Positions 1 through 14,519 of a stretch of 64,000 nucleotides of DNA are shown here, piece after piece. The stretch comes from Mycobacterium malmoense (GTDB lineage: Bacteria > Actinomycetota > Actinomycetes > Mycobacteriales > Mycobacteriaceae): contig NZ_CP080999.1 in the NCBI RefSeq assembly GCF_019645855.1, positions 5,255,860 to 5,319,859 on the forward strand. Direction: 5' to 3'. The position numbers and the translations under genes were made by a program. The notes under the pieces were generated by a model. The model was given only the letters and a program-made list of their open reading frames with translations. It made no database searches and had not been told where the DNA came from. How positions within the stretch are numbered: position 1 is the first letter of the stretch; each line of letters opens with the position of its first letter.

Positions 1-1
1 G

Positions 2-796
2 AATATTCCGCCGATTCTCGGAAACATGACGACAAATTTGAATGGCGCCACCGAGTATCTGACGAATGGAGCAATAAGAACTCTTGGCGAGTTCGCGCTT
101 AGTGCACCGCAACAATGGTTCGGCAAGGCCGGCCTCGGAAACGCTCTTCAGCTTGTGTACAATTCGTGGACAGCCGGGAATCCATTGGGGACGCTGACCA
201 CCTTGGCCAACATTCCCGGCGCAGTCGCCAACACCATAATCAATGGGATACCGCCAGCGTATACGGCCGACGGTTTCCTCAGCGTCAGCCCTAACTTTGC
301 CGGCGGTCTGCTTGAAGACCTGGCGATTTTTATGCCCAGGCAGCTGGCCCCGGCTATCGTCGCTCCTGGCGCGGTCAACATCTCGGAAGGCGGCACCCTT
401 GGGGATGCGTTCCAGATGCTGTCGAGCACCCTGTCGCAGGACTTCACTTCGTTGTTGGCCGCCGCGGGGAGTGCCCAGCAAACACTGCCCGCCGTGGTGC
501 AGAGCTTGTTCGATACCGTGTTGGCTTACTTCAATAGCTCGCTGGGTGCAGGTGGCGCCGCGGCATTCGCTCCGTCGGTTGCGGCCAGTACTTGGTCGGC
601 CGAGCTGCCCGGCCTGTCGGCCGATGTGCTCAAGGCGTTCAACCCGGCGGCGGTCACCAATCTCGTGGGTTCGCTCGGCCCGTCGATGGCCGCGCATCTC
701 GCGGCTTCGCTCGGCCCGTCGATGTTGGGCAACCTCGGCGGAGCGTTGGCAGGCCAGATCGGATCTTGGATCGCTGCGCTGCTCAGGCTGCTCTGA
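2..796 (+). CDS. 3' part of an Ala-rich probable secreted/cell-envelope protein (5' end outside window)
   Basis: The frame is open from the first bases of the window, so the ATG at 26 is probably internal and the gene likely starts upstream. The visible 264 residues are rich in Ala, Gly, Leu and Ser with few charged residues. The C-terminus carries two near-identical short repeats of the type SLGPSM (near residues 220 and 231) and ends in a hydrophobic stretch. This composition resembles C-terminal regions of mycobacterial PE-type or GjpA-like surface proteins, but no diagnostic motif is visible and the function is unknown. A strong hairpin follows 43 bases after the stop. Confidence 0.6.
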   Translation, partial: NIPPILGNMTTNLNGATEYLTNGAIRTLGEFALSAPQQWFGKAGLGNALQLVYNSWTAGNPLGTLTTLANIPGAVANTIINGIPPAYTADGFLSVSPNFAGGLLEDLAIFMPRQLAPAIVAPGAVNISEGGTLGDAFQMLSSTLSQDFTSLLAAAGSAQQTLPAVVQSLFDTVLAYFNSSLGAGGAAAFAPSVAASTWSAELPGLSADVLKAFNPAAVTNLVGSLGPSMAAHLAASLGPSMLGNLGGALAGQIGSWIAALLRLL

Positions 797-839
797 GTCC
801 GCTAACGGTCGCCGATGCGAGCCGGTGACCGCCAACGGC

Positions 840-869
840 GATGGGCCCCTTCGCAAGAAGGGGTCCATC
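840..869 (+). terminator. Strong hairpin, probable terminator of the upstream gene
   Basis: A 13-bp stem (gatgggccccttc pairing with gaaggggtccatc, one G-T wobble) is closed by a GCAA tetraloop and followed by gttatt. It lies 43 bases after the stop of the Ala-rich gene. The convergent ethA gene ends at 1053, so the site could stop readthrough in either direction. The remainder of 870-1052 shows no convincing gene. Confidence 0.75.
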
Positions 870-1052
870 GTTATTGATGTGCTTCCCAACTGGGCGTGCG
901 TCGATCCGGTACTCCGAGACCACTGCCGGCTTGGATGGCAGTCGGCTAAGTTTTCTCCATGACGCCGACTGCCCGGCCGCGCGGGATGTGGTCACGGCTC
1001 CGTGGATACCAGTAAAGAACCTTCTGGACAGCAGTGCATCCAGTGCAACGCC

Positions 1053-2522
1053 CTAAACGGCAACCGCCGCGGTCTTTTTGGCGAACCGCAGGCCCTCGTC
1101 GTCGATCTTGCCGCGCCGGATCGTGCGCATGTCGAAGAAGTAGTTCTGCTTGAGTCGCCACGGCGCGCGCGACCCCGATTTGGGAAGCATGTGCACCGAA
1201 CGCTGGAAGTAGCCCGGGTTGAAGTCCATGAACGGCAACTCGTCGACGTCAGCGCCCGGCCGCTGCGGCTCCACGGTGTCAAAACCCTTGGCGTCCATGT
1301 AGTTCAGCAACCGGCAGACGAATTCGGAGACCAGATCCGCCTTCAGCGTCCACGATGCATTCGTGTACCCGAAGGTGATGGCGAAATTGGGGACGCCGGA
1401 GAACATCAAGCCCTTGTAGGTCATCAACGATGTCAGCTCGAAGGGCTCACCGTTCCTCGACGGCTGCACCCCACCCAGCAACTGCATGTTCAATCCCGTT
1501 GCGGTGACGATGATGTCGGCCTGCAGCTCCTCGCCCGAGGTGAGCTTGATCCCGGTCTTGGTGAACCGGTCGATGGTGTCGGTGACGACGTCCGCCTTGC
1601 CGTGCCGGATGGTCCGGAAGAAATCGCCGTCGGGGGCCAGGCACAGCCGTTGATCCCAGACGTTGTAACTCGGCCCGAAGTGCTTTTCGACGTCGTAGCC
1701 CTTCGGCAGGCGTCGCTGCGCCATCGTCATCAACGTCTTGCGCATGTAGGCGGGGCGTTTCCGGGACAACTGATACTGGAAGGTGCTGAACGCGATGGCT
1801 TTCCAGCGATTCGCGATATGCGCAAGGCGGTCCGGCAGCCACCGGTTGGCCCGCACGGCGAAGGGGTCAACCCCGGGCAGTGAGCCGATGTAGGTCGGCG
1901 ACCGCTGCAGCATCGTGACATGACCGGAGCCCGAGTTCACCAGAGCCGGGATCAGCGTGATTGCGGTGGCGCCGGACCCGATGACGACGATCTTCTTGCC
2001 CTGGTAGTCAAGGTCCTCCGGCCAGTGCTGCGGGTGGACGATCGTGCCCTCGAAGTCCTCGGAGCCGGGGAACGTGGGCGTGTACCCCTTGTCGTAGTTG
2101 TAGTAGCCGGTGCAGGCGAGCAGGAAGGAGCAGGTGATGTCGTACCGGCGGCCGTCGTTCTCCACGGTCAAAGTCCAGCGGTTGTCGGCGTCGGACCAGT
2201 CGGCGGCCAGAACCCGGTGGCGGTAGCGGATGTGCCGGTCGATCCCGTTCTCGACCGCCGTCTCCCTGATGTAGGCCTTGATCGAGGCGCCGTCGGCGAT
2301 TGACTTCGCCGAGCGCCACGGCTTGAACCGGAACCCGAGGGTGAACATGTCCGAGTCCGAGCGGATGCCCGGGTACTTGAACAGGTCCCATGTGCCGCCC
2401 AGATCGTCGCGGCGCTCGAGGATGGCGTAGCTCTTGGTCGGGCAGCGGTCCTGCAGGTGCCAGGCGGCGCTCACGCCGGAGATGCCGGCGCCCACGATGA
2501 CGACGTCGAGGTGCTCAGTCAT
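1053..2522 (-). CDS. ethA: FAD-containing monooxygenase EthA (Baeyer-Villiger type)
   Basis: The 489 residues equal the length of M. tuberculosis EthA (Rv3854c), an NADPH- and O2-dependent flavoprotein that oxidises ketones and thioamide prodrugs such as ethionamide. Visible motifs are an N-terminal FAD-binding glycine motif (VGAGISGVSAAW, near residue 12), the Baeyer-Villiger fingerprint FEGTIVHPQHWP near residue 157, and a second Rossmann glycine motif (VIGSGATAI) near residue 185 for NADPH. It is transcribed divergently from ethR across a 76-base spacer with inverted and direct repeats, the arrangement of the known EthR-repressed system. The frame is intact. Confidence 0.97.
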   Translation of the reverse strand: MTEHLDVVIVGAGISGVSAAWHLQDRCPTKSYAILERRDDLGGTWDLFKYPGIRSDSDMFTLGFRFKPWRSAKSIADGASIKAYIRETAVENGIDRHIRYRHRVLAADWSDADNRWTLTVENDGRRYDITCSFLLACTGYYNYDKGYTPTFPGSEDFEGTIVHPQHWPEDLDYQGKKIVVIGSGATAITLIPALVNSGSGHVTMLQRSPTYIGSLPGVDPFAVRANRWLPDRLAHIANRWKAIAFSTFQYQLSRKRPAYMRKTLMTMAQRRLPKGYDVEKHFGPSYNVWDQRLCLAPDGDFFRTIRHGKADVVTDTIDRFTKTGIKLTSGEELQADIIVTATGLNMQLLGGVQPSRNGEPFELTSLMTYKGLMFSGVPNFAITFGYTNASWTLKADLVSEFVCRLLNYMDAKGFDTVEPQRPGADVDELPFMDFNPGYFQRSVHMLPKSGSRAPWRLKQNYFFDMRTIRRGKIDDEGLRFAKKTAAVAV

Positions 2523-2598
2523 GGCGCCACGTTATCAACGCGGTGTCGAGTGCGTCAACGGGGTGTCGAAAATTTCGACTCCGTGTAAAGTAGCCGCC
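2523..2598. promoter_or_regulatory. ethA-ethR intergenic region with probable EthR operator
   Basis: The 76 bases between the divergent starts contain a perfect palindrome TCGAAAATTTCGA (2566-2578) and a repeated ggtgtcgag/gggtgtcga element spaced by gtcaacg. In M. tuberculosis, EthR binds cooperatively to a roughly 55-bp repeat-rich operator at this exact position. The position and repeats are seen directly; EthR binding is inferred from orthology. Confidence 0.8.
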
Positions 2599-3255
2599 GT
2601 GACTACCGCCGGCCAGACCCGCGCCCTGCGTGGCCGCCGTTCCATGCGGCCCTCGGGCGACGACCGCGAGCAGGCGATCCTGGCGACCGCCGAACGGCTG
2701 CTGGAAGAGCGATCGCTCGCCGACATCTCGGTCGACGACCTGGCCAAGGGCGCCGGCCTGTCGCGGCCGACGTTCTACTTCTATTTCAAGTCCAAGGAGG
2801 CGGTGCTGCTGTCGCTGCTCGAGCCGGTGATCTCCCGTGCCGACTCCGAGTTCGACGGCGCGGTGCAGCGGCTACCGACGGACCCGCGGCGGGTGTGGCG
2901 CAACGGCATCAAGGCGTTCTTCACCGCATTCGCCACGCACCGCGCGCTGGCGCGGGCCGCGACGGAGGCGCTGGCCACCAGCTCGGAGCTGCGGGCGACG
3001 TGGTTAGGGTTCATGCAGAAATGGATCGACCAGACGGCGGCCATGATCACCGCCGAGCGGGCCCGCGGCGCCGCGCCCGAGACCATCCCGGCGGCGGACC
3101 TGGCGACGTCGCTGAACCAGATGAACGAGCGCACGATGATGGCCGCCCTGTCCGCCGAGACGCCCGCGGTCGACGAGGACCGGGTCGTCGACACCCTCAC
3201 CCACATCTGGGTCACCAGCATCTACGGCGAACCCGGCTTGCCGTCGGGTCCGTGA
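2599..3255 (+). CDS. ethR: TetR-family repressor EthR
   Basis: This 218-residue TetR regulator corresponds to Rv3855. The GTG at 2599 was chosen because the protein then begins like M. tuberculosis EthR (MTTxxQ...RGRR). The open frame continues upstream to 2434, but that would run into ethA. The N-terminal helix-turn-helix includes DISVDDLAKGAGLSRPTFYFYFKSKEA (residues about 42-68, quoted in two overlapping parts as DISVDDLAKGAGLSR and PTFYFYFKSKEA). The C-terminal ligand-binding core retains FMQKWI, NQMNERT and HIWVTSIYGE. It represses divergent ethA. Confidence 0.96.
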   Translation: MTTAGQTRALRGRRSMRPSGDDREQAILATAERLLEERSLADISVDDLAKGAGLSRPTFYFYFKSKEAVLLSLLEPVISRADSEFDGAVQRLPTDPRRVWRNGIKAFFTAFATHRALARAATEALATSSELRATWLGFMQKWIDQTAAMITAERARGAAPETIPAADLATSLNQMNERTMMAALSAETPAVDEDRVVDTLTHIWVTSIYGEPGLPSGP

Positions 3256-3494
3256 GTTCGTCGGGGGGTTGTTACCAGACGCCGCTGGCGCCGCTTGGCT
3301 CGGCCGGGACGCGGGGGCCAAAATGGCGCGTCAATCCCCATTTGTCACATCGGTCACTCGTCGGCCGGCATACAACGATGTGCCCACCTATGAGCGACTG
3401 CTGACCGCTTTTGTCGCTGTGAAGCGGGCAAAAGAGTGTGTGCCCGCCACGCCGAGACGCATGTGACAATTGTGACCACCACGACGTGGCCGGC

Positions 3495-4769
3495 GTGACC
3501 CGCCCCGAGTCACGAACCGTCAGCCAACGTCAGGCCTTAGCTGTCACACCCGCGTGCGAACATCTGTTCGTGCGGTGCGACGCATCCATCCTGCACGCGG
3601 ACCTGGACTCCTTCTATGCGTCCGTCGAGCAGCGCGATGACCCGGCGCTGCGGGGCCGCCCGGTGATCGTCGGCGGCGGGGTGGTGCTGGCGGCCAGCTA
3701 CGAAGCCAAGGCCTACGGCGTGCGCACGGCGATGAGCGGGGCGCAGGCGCGGCGCCTGTGCCCGCACGCCGTGGTGGTGCCGCCCCGGATGAGCGCCTAT
3801 AGCCGCGCCAGCGACGCCGTGTTCGAGGTGTTTCGCGATTGCACACCGATCGTGGAGCCGCTGTCGGTGGACGAGGCCTTCCTCGACGTCGGCGGCCTGC
3901 GCCGGGTCTCCGGCACGCCGGTCCAGATCGCGGCGCGGCTGCGCGCCGACGTGCGCGACCGCGTCGGCCTGCCCATCACCGTCGGCGTCGCCCGGACCAA
4001 GTTTCTCGCCAAGGTCGCCAGCCAAGAAGCCAAGCCCGACGGACTCCTGCTGGTGCCGCCCGATCGAGAGCTGGCATTCCTGCGCCCGCTGCCGGTGCGT
4101 CGGCTCTGGGGTGTGGGCGCCAAGACCGCCGAAAAACTGCACGCGCACGGCATCACGACCGTCGCCGACGTCGCCGAGCTCAGCGAGTCGACGCTGGCCT
4201 CCCTGCTGGGCGCGGCGATGGGCCGCCAGCTGTATGCGCTGTCCCGCAACATCGACCGCCGCCGAGTCACCACCGGTGTGCGTCGCCGGTCCGTGGGCGC
4301 CCAGCGGGCGCTGGGTCGCGCCGGGAATCGCATGTCGGCCGCCGAGGTCGACGCCGTGGTGGTCAACCTGATCGACCGGATCACCGGCCGGATGCGCGCC
4401 GCCGGACGCACCGGGCGCACGGTGACGCTACGCCTGCGGTTCGATGACTTCGGCCGGGCGACGCGGTCGCACACGTTGCCGTGGGCCACGTCGTCGACGC
4501 CGCCCATCCTGGCGGCCGCCCGGCAGTTGGTCTCAGCAGCGGAGCCCCTGATCGCGCAGCGCGGGCTGACGCTGGTCGGCTTCGCGGTGTCGAGCATCGA
4601 CCGCATCGGCGCCCAGCAGCTGCTGCTGCCGTTCGGCGAGGAATCCCGCCGCGACGACATCGACGCGGCGATCGACCGGGTACGGGAACGCTACGGCAGA
4701 TCCGCGCTCACGCCCGCGGTGCTCGTCGGCCGCGACCCGGGCCTCGAAATGCCGCACCTGCCGGACTAG
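3495..4769 (+). CDS. Y-family DNA polymerase IV, DinB3-like
   Basis: This is an error-prone translesion polymerase. The catalytic palm motifs are HADLDSFYASVEQ near the N-terminus and SVDEAFLDV near residue 120; the helix-hairpin-helix region LWGVGAKTAEKLHAHGI follows. A near-C-terminal QQLLLPF matches a beta-clamp-binding peptide. The start is uncertain: GTG 3495 is used here, but ATG 3438 and GTG 3570 (which begins just before the conserved domain) are possible and none has a good ribosome-binding site. M. tuberculosis has no polymerase beside ethR, whereas M. smegmatis carries its DinB3 in this neighbourhood, so DinB3 is the best assignment. Confidence 0.92.
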   Translation: MTRPESRTVSQRQALAVTPACEHLFVRCDASILHADLDSFYASVEQRDDPALRGRPVIVGGGVVLAASYEAKAYGVRTAMSGAQARRLCPHAVVVPPRMSAYSRASDAVFEVFRDCTPIVEPLSVDEAFLDVGGLRRVSGTPVQIAARLRADVRDRVGLPITVGVARTKFLAKVASQEAKPDGLLLVPPDRELAFLRPLPVRRLWGVGAKTAEKLHAHGITTVADVAELSESTLASLLGAAMGRQLYALSRNIDRRRVTTGVRRRSVGAQRALGRAGNRMSAAEVDAVVVNLIDRITGRMRAAGRTGRTVTLRLRFDDFGRATRSHTLPWATSSTPPILAAARQLVSAAEPLIAQRGLTLVGFAVSSIDRIGAQQLLLPFGEESRRDDIDAAIDRVRERYGRSALTPAVLVGRDPGLEMPHLPD

Positions 4770-4830
4770 CAGCATTCGCACGGGTCGCCTCGCTCTCGCC
4801 GTCTTACACCTAATAGTGCATGATGGTGTT

Positions 4831-5058
4831 ATGTCGCGGACCAACATCGAAATCAACGACGAACTTGTGGCCGCCGCGCAGCGAATGTATCGACTGGATT
4901 CGAAGCGGAGTGCCGTTGACCTCGCACTGCGCAGGCTCGTGGGTGAACCGTTAGACCGCGATGAGGCGTTGGCACTCCAGGGCAGCGGTTTCGATTTCAC
5001 CAATGATGAGATCGAATCGTTTTCGGACACGGGCATAGACCTCGCAGACCAGTCTTAG
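4831..5058 (+). CDS. vapB: VapB-type antitoxin
   Basis: This 75-residue protein begins with a ribbon-helix-helix-like segment (SRTNIEINDELVAAA...) and contains SKRSAVDLALRRLVG, typical of mycobacterial VapB11-like antitoxins. The acidic C-terminal tail (FTNDEIESFSDTGIDLAD) fits a toxin-neutralising region. An alternative GTG at 4816 adds five residues. The stop codon at 5056-5058 is followed immediately by the toxin ATG, so the two are translationally linked. VapB is expected to bind both VapC and its own promoter. Confidence 0.9.
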   Translation: MSRTNIEINDELVAAAQRMYRLDSKRSAVDLALRRLVGEPLDRDEALALQGSGFDFTNDEIESFSDTGIDLADQS

Positions 5059-5457
5059 ATGATCGTCGACACGTCGGTCTGGATTGAATTTCTGACCACC
5101 TCTGAGTCGCTCGCCAGCCGCTGGCTAGCAGATCGCATTGCCGCCAACTCGCAGGTGATCGTCCCTGAGGTCGTGATGATGGAACTGCTGATCGGTACGA
5201 CCGACGAGTCCAAGGCAATACGGCGGAGGCGACTACTGCAACGGTTCAATATCGAGCCGTTTGCCCCCGTGCGGGACGCAGAAGATGCGGCCGCTATCCA
5301 CCGGCGCTGTCGTCGCGGTGGTGACACCGTACGCAGCCTGATCGATTGCCAGGTGGCCGCGATGGCGCTGCGGATCGGGGTCACTGTGGCACATCGTGAT
5401 CGTGATTACGAGGTGATCCGCACGCATTGCGGACTACAAACCGAGCCCTTGTTCTGA
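5059..5457 (+). CDS. vapC: VapC-type PIN-domain ribonuclease toxin
   Basis: This 132-residue PIN-domain protein has the expected acidic residues D4 (MIVDTSVW), E42 (MMELLIG), D96 (SLIDCQVA) and D114 (HRDRDYE), which coordinate metal in this endoribonuclease family. It starts directly after the vapB stop. The pair lies between dinB3 and the PHP-domain gene, where M. tuberculosis has neither, so it is an accessory insertion. The RNA target cannot be read from sequence. Confidence 0.93.
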   Translation: MIVDTSVWIEFLTTSESLASRWLADRIAANSQVIVPEVVMMELLIGTTDESKAIRRRRLLQRFNIEPFAPVRDAEDAAAIHRRCRRGGDTVRSLIDCQVAAMALRIGVTVAHRDRDYEVIRTHCGLQTEPLF

Positions 5458-5509
5458 CTTGGATACCACTTGTTGCACGTCGAATACCGCTGTGGCGTAG
5501 CGGTATTGA

Positions 5510-6517
5510 TCAGTTCGCACCCGTCCACTCCAGCAACCGCTCGGCCGGCCACGTGTTGACGATCCGGTCGACGGGCACGCCCGCGTCCACCGCGCGCTGG
5601 GCACCGTAGCCGAGGAAGTCCAGCTGACCCGGCGCGTGCGCGTCGGTGTCGATGCTGAACAGGCAGCCGATCTCCAGCGCCAGCTTGAGCAGACGCGTCG
5701 GCGGATCGCGGCGCTCGGGGCGGGAATTGATCTCCACCGCGGTCCCGTGGTCCCGGCAGGCGGTGAACACCGCCTCGGCGTCGAACTTCGATTCGGGCCG
5801 GATGCCGCGGTTGCCGGAGACCAGCCGGCCGGTGCAGTGGCCGAGCACGTCGGCGAGGGGATTGGAGACGGCGTTGATCATCCGGCGGGTCATCGCCGCC
5901 GAATCCATCGACAGCTTCGAGTGCACGCTGGCCACCACGACGTCGAGGCGCTCCAGCAGCTCGGGCTCCTGGTCCAGGGTGCCGTCCTCGAGGATGTCGA
6001 CCTCGATGCCGGTGAGGATGCGCATCGGCGCGAACTCGTCGCGCAGCCCGTCGATCACCTCGAGCTGCGCGCGCAACCGCTCCGGCGACAGCCCGTTGGC
6101 GACCGTCAGCCGCGGCGAATGATCGGTCAGCGCGCAATATTCATGGCCCAGCGCGGACGCCGTTGCCATCATCTCGTCGATCGGCGCCGACCCGTCCGAC
6201 CAGTTCGAATGCAGGTGCAGGTCGCCGCGCAGCGCGGCGCGGATGTCGCCTCCACCGAGATCCTCAGCGGCGGAACGCAATTCGACCAGCAGGTCGGGCT
6301 CTCGACCGGACCACGCCTGGTCGATGACCTTCGCGGTCTTGGGCCCGATGCCCGGCAGCTTCTGCCAGCTGTTGGCCTGACCGTGGCGCTCCCGCTCGGC
6401 GTCGTCAAGACCCTCGATGATGTCGGCGGCGTTGCGGTAGGCCATCACCCGCCTGGGGTCGTGGCGGCTGCGGTCCTTGTAGTAGGCGATCTGCCGCAAA
6501 GCAGCTACCGGGTCCAT
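5510..6517 (-). CDS. PHP-domain metal-dependent phosphoesterase (Rv3856c-like)
   Basis: The protein has 335 residues from ATG 6517, which begins at MDPVAALRQIAYYKDRS; the open frame extends 14 residues further upstream. The N-terminal third has a helix-hairpin-helix element (LPGIGPKTAKVIDQ). The PHP domain follows, with metal ligands in DLHLHSNWSDG, ALTDHSP, GIEVDIL, ASVHSKL, DVLGHCTGR, EINSRP and IDTDAHA. This is the arrangement of bacterial PolX C-terminal regions without the polymerase palm, so a phosphatase or nuclease activity is likely; the substrate is unknown. Confidence 0.9.
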   Translation of the reverse strand: MDPVAALRQIAYYKDRSRHDPRRVMAYRNAADIIEGLDDAERERHGQANSWQKLPGIGPKTAKVIDQAWSGREPDLLVELRSAAEDLGGGDIRAALRGDLHLHSNWSDGSAPIDEMMATASALGHEYCALTDHSPRLTVANGLSPERLRAQLEVIDGLRDEFAPMRILTGIEVDILEDGTLDQEPELLERLDVVVASVHSKLSMDSAAMTRRMINAVSNPLADVLGHCTGRLVSGNRGIRPESKFDAEAVFTACRDHGTAVEINSRPERRDPPTRLLKLALEIGCLFSIDTDAHAPGQLDFLGYGAQRAVDAGVPVDRIVNTWPAERLLEWTGAN

Positions 6518-6610
6518 GGCTCCAGTGTGCCCGCCGAAGCGCGGCGGCCCGCCGGTCACCGGTGGGTGGAGTTTAGTTGCGCTTCATAAAGATCGACTAA
6601 CGTCGTTTTC

Positions 6611-7468
6611 ATGCGATTCGCCTTCAAAACCTCACCGCAAAACACGACCTGGGCCGACATGCTGGCCGTCTGGCAGGCCGCCGACGACATCGACGTCTAC
6701 GAGTCCGGTTGGACCTTCGACCACTTCTATCCGATATTCTCCGACAGCGACGGGCCGTGCCTGGAGGGCTGGACGACGCTGACCGCGCTGGCGCAGGCCA
6801 CCAAGCGGCTGCGGCTGGGGACGCTGGTCACCGGCATCCACTACCGACACCCCGCCGTGCTGGCCAACATGGCCGCGGCACTGGACATCATCTCGAACGG
6901 GCGGCTGGAGCTGGGAATCGGCGCGGGGTGGAACGAGGAGGAGTCCGGCGCCTACGGCATCGAGCTCGGCTCCATCAAGGAACGCTTCGACCGGTTCGAG
7001 GAGGCCTGCGAGGTGCTGACCAGCCTGCTGAGCCACGAGACCACCGACTTCGACGGCACGTACTACCAACTCAAGGCCGCCCGCAACGAGCCCAAGGGCG
7101 TGCAGCGCCCGCACCCGCCGATCTGCATCGGCGGCAGCGGGGAGAAGCGCACGCTGCGGATCACCGCCCGCTACGCCCAGCATTGGAACTTCGTCGGCGG
7201 CCCACCGGACGTCTTCGCCCACAAGCGCGACGTGCTCGCCTCACACTGCGCGGACATCGGGCGCAATCCGAAGGAAATCACCCTGTCGGCCCATCTCGGC
7301 CTGGGGCCGGACCGCGACTACGGGAAGGTCATCGAGGACGCGGCCGGGCTGGCCGCCGAAGGCCTGGACTTGGGCATCGTCTACCTCTCGCCGCCGCACG
7401 ACCCCGCCGTCCTGGAACCGCTGGCGGAGGCGATCCGGGATTCGCGGCTATTGGTTTCGCCTGGATAA
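6611..7468 (+). CDS. Luciferase-like F420-dependent oxidoreductase
   Basis: This is a 285-residue TIM-barrel protein of the luciferase-like monooxygenase family. Visible family features are WTFDHFYP near residue 35, TKRLRLGTLVTGIHYRHPAVLA, the segment DIISNGRLELGIGAGWNEEE and the phosphate-binding PPICIGGSGEKRTLR. Mycobacterial members commonly use deazaflavin F420; the substrate is unknown. The gene is transcribed divergently from the PHP gene across about 90 bases. Confidence 0.88.
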   Translation: MRFAFKTSPQNTTWADMLAVWQAADDIDVYESGWTFDHFYPIFSDSDGPCLEGWTTLTALAQATKRLRLGTLVTGIHYRHPAVLANMAAALDIISNGRLELGIGAGWNEEESGAYGIELGSIKERFDRFEEACEVLTSLLSHETTDFDGTYYQLKAARNEPKGVQRPHPPICIGGSGEKRTLRITARYAQHWNFVGGPPDVFAHKRDVLASHCADIGRNPKEITLSAHLGLGPDRDYGKVIEDAAGLAAEGLDLGIVYLSPPHDPAVLEPLAEAIRDSRLLVSPG

Positions 7469-7817
7469 CATCCCCTAGGCCTGAGCAAACCCGTCGTGCA
7501 CCCGTCGGCTCGCGGGCGGACGGCTACGCCCCGAACAGCAGCAGCTCTTCGGCGGTAACCAGGCGCTCGTGCTTAGCGGGAAATTCGCGGCTCTTTACCG
7601 GATGACGAAACCATGACCAGGCGATTCGCCCCATCCGCGACCGAGGTACTGGGTTGATATGCACAGTGATCACTCCTGCGATCGGTCCGTTCCACTGGAC
7701 TCCCATGTCGCGTGGATGTGATGGGGCCCACAACGGCCCATTAGACAACAGTCGTCTGGCAAACTGTCGCAGAAACGCCGGACGAATATAAGTCTGTTTC
7801 TAATGTGGCTGGTGTGA
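7469..7817. other. Intergenic region between luciferase-like gene and gltD 3' end; possible small minus-strand ORF
   Basis: A 74-codon minus-strand frame (7524-7748) encodes a peptide ending FPAKHERLVTAEELLLFGA. It looks more protein-like than a random frame, but no start signal or family was recognised. It could be a small gene or a gene remnant; M. tuberculosis has a small ORF (Rv3857c) at this relative position. No other structure is evident. Confidence 0.3.
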
Positions 7818-13872
<6,055 letters not shown>

Positions 13873-14519
13873 ATGCACCTGACCCTTCACCTGGACGTTC
13901 TTCGCGACCGCTATGAGCGGCTCCGATGAGGCCGCACCCGAGGGTTGCGGGCTAAAACCCCTTCGGTCTTGTCGATAGGCTGTCCCCAGGCGGGGATGAT
14001 CCGGTTAGGGATACGTCCGTGCAGCGCTGAACGGTGGCCTGGAACCGGTCTCGACAAGTCGTAAAACGATATGACAAAACCCGCCTGACATGCCAACTTC
14101 GTCCAGTCTAGCTACCAGCCGGCGGCGCCGTAAAACGCTGCGGCCAGCGATCGGCGCCTTGCCGGGATGCCGATCGGCGCCCGCTATCACCCCCGCCGTG
14201 GCGCCGGGATCGGCGGATCGGGCGCTACGTCAACCGCTTGCGCAGGTTTGCTGCGATTGCGTTAAAGCGCAGCGGCAACGCCGCCGACATTGCCCCTTGA
14301 CGTGTTCAACGCCGGACGAAGGGCGTCGCGAGCACACCGCGGTAAGCCCCGCTAAGTTTGCACGGTGCCAATGAGATCCCCCGGCGCCGCGTGCGCCGAT
14401 ACTGGACCGATACTGGTCCGCGTCCGGCGTTGGCGGTCGTACCGTGGTGCTCGACCCCTGAGCAACTCGCGCGGTCGGTCACCCGCGTGAAGACCGATCG
14501 CCCGGCATCCGAGGAGCCC
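13873..14519. promoter_or_regulatory. Long gltB/Rv3860-like divergent intergenic region
   Basis: About 650 bases separate gltB (minus) from the MinD-like gene (plus). It should hold the gltB promoter and leader. Near gltB there are short self-complementary patches (for example cccgagggttgcggg and ccaggcgggg), but no riboswitch class or transcription-factor site was recognised. Frames in the region lack coding character, although the plus frame into the MinD-like gene is open from 14358. Confidence 0.4.
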
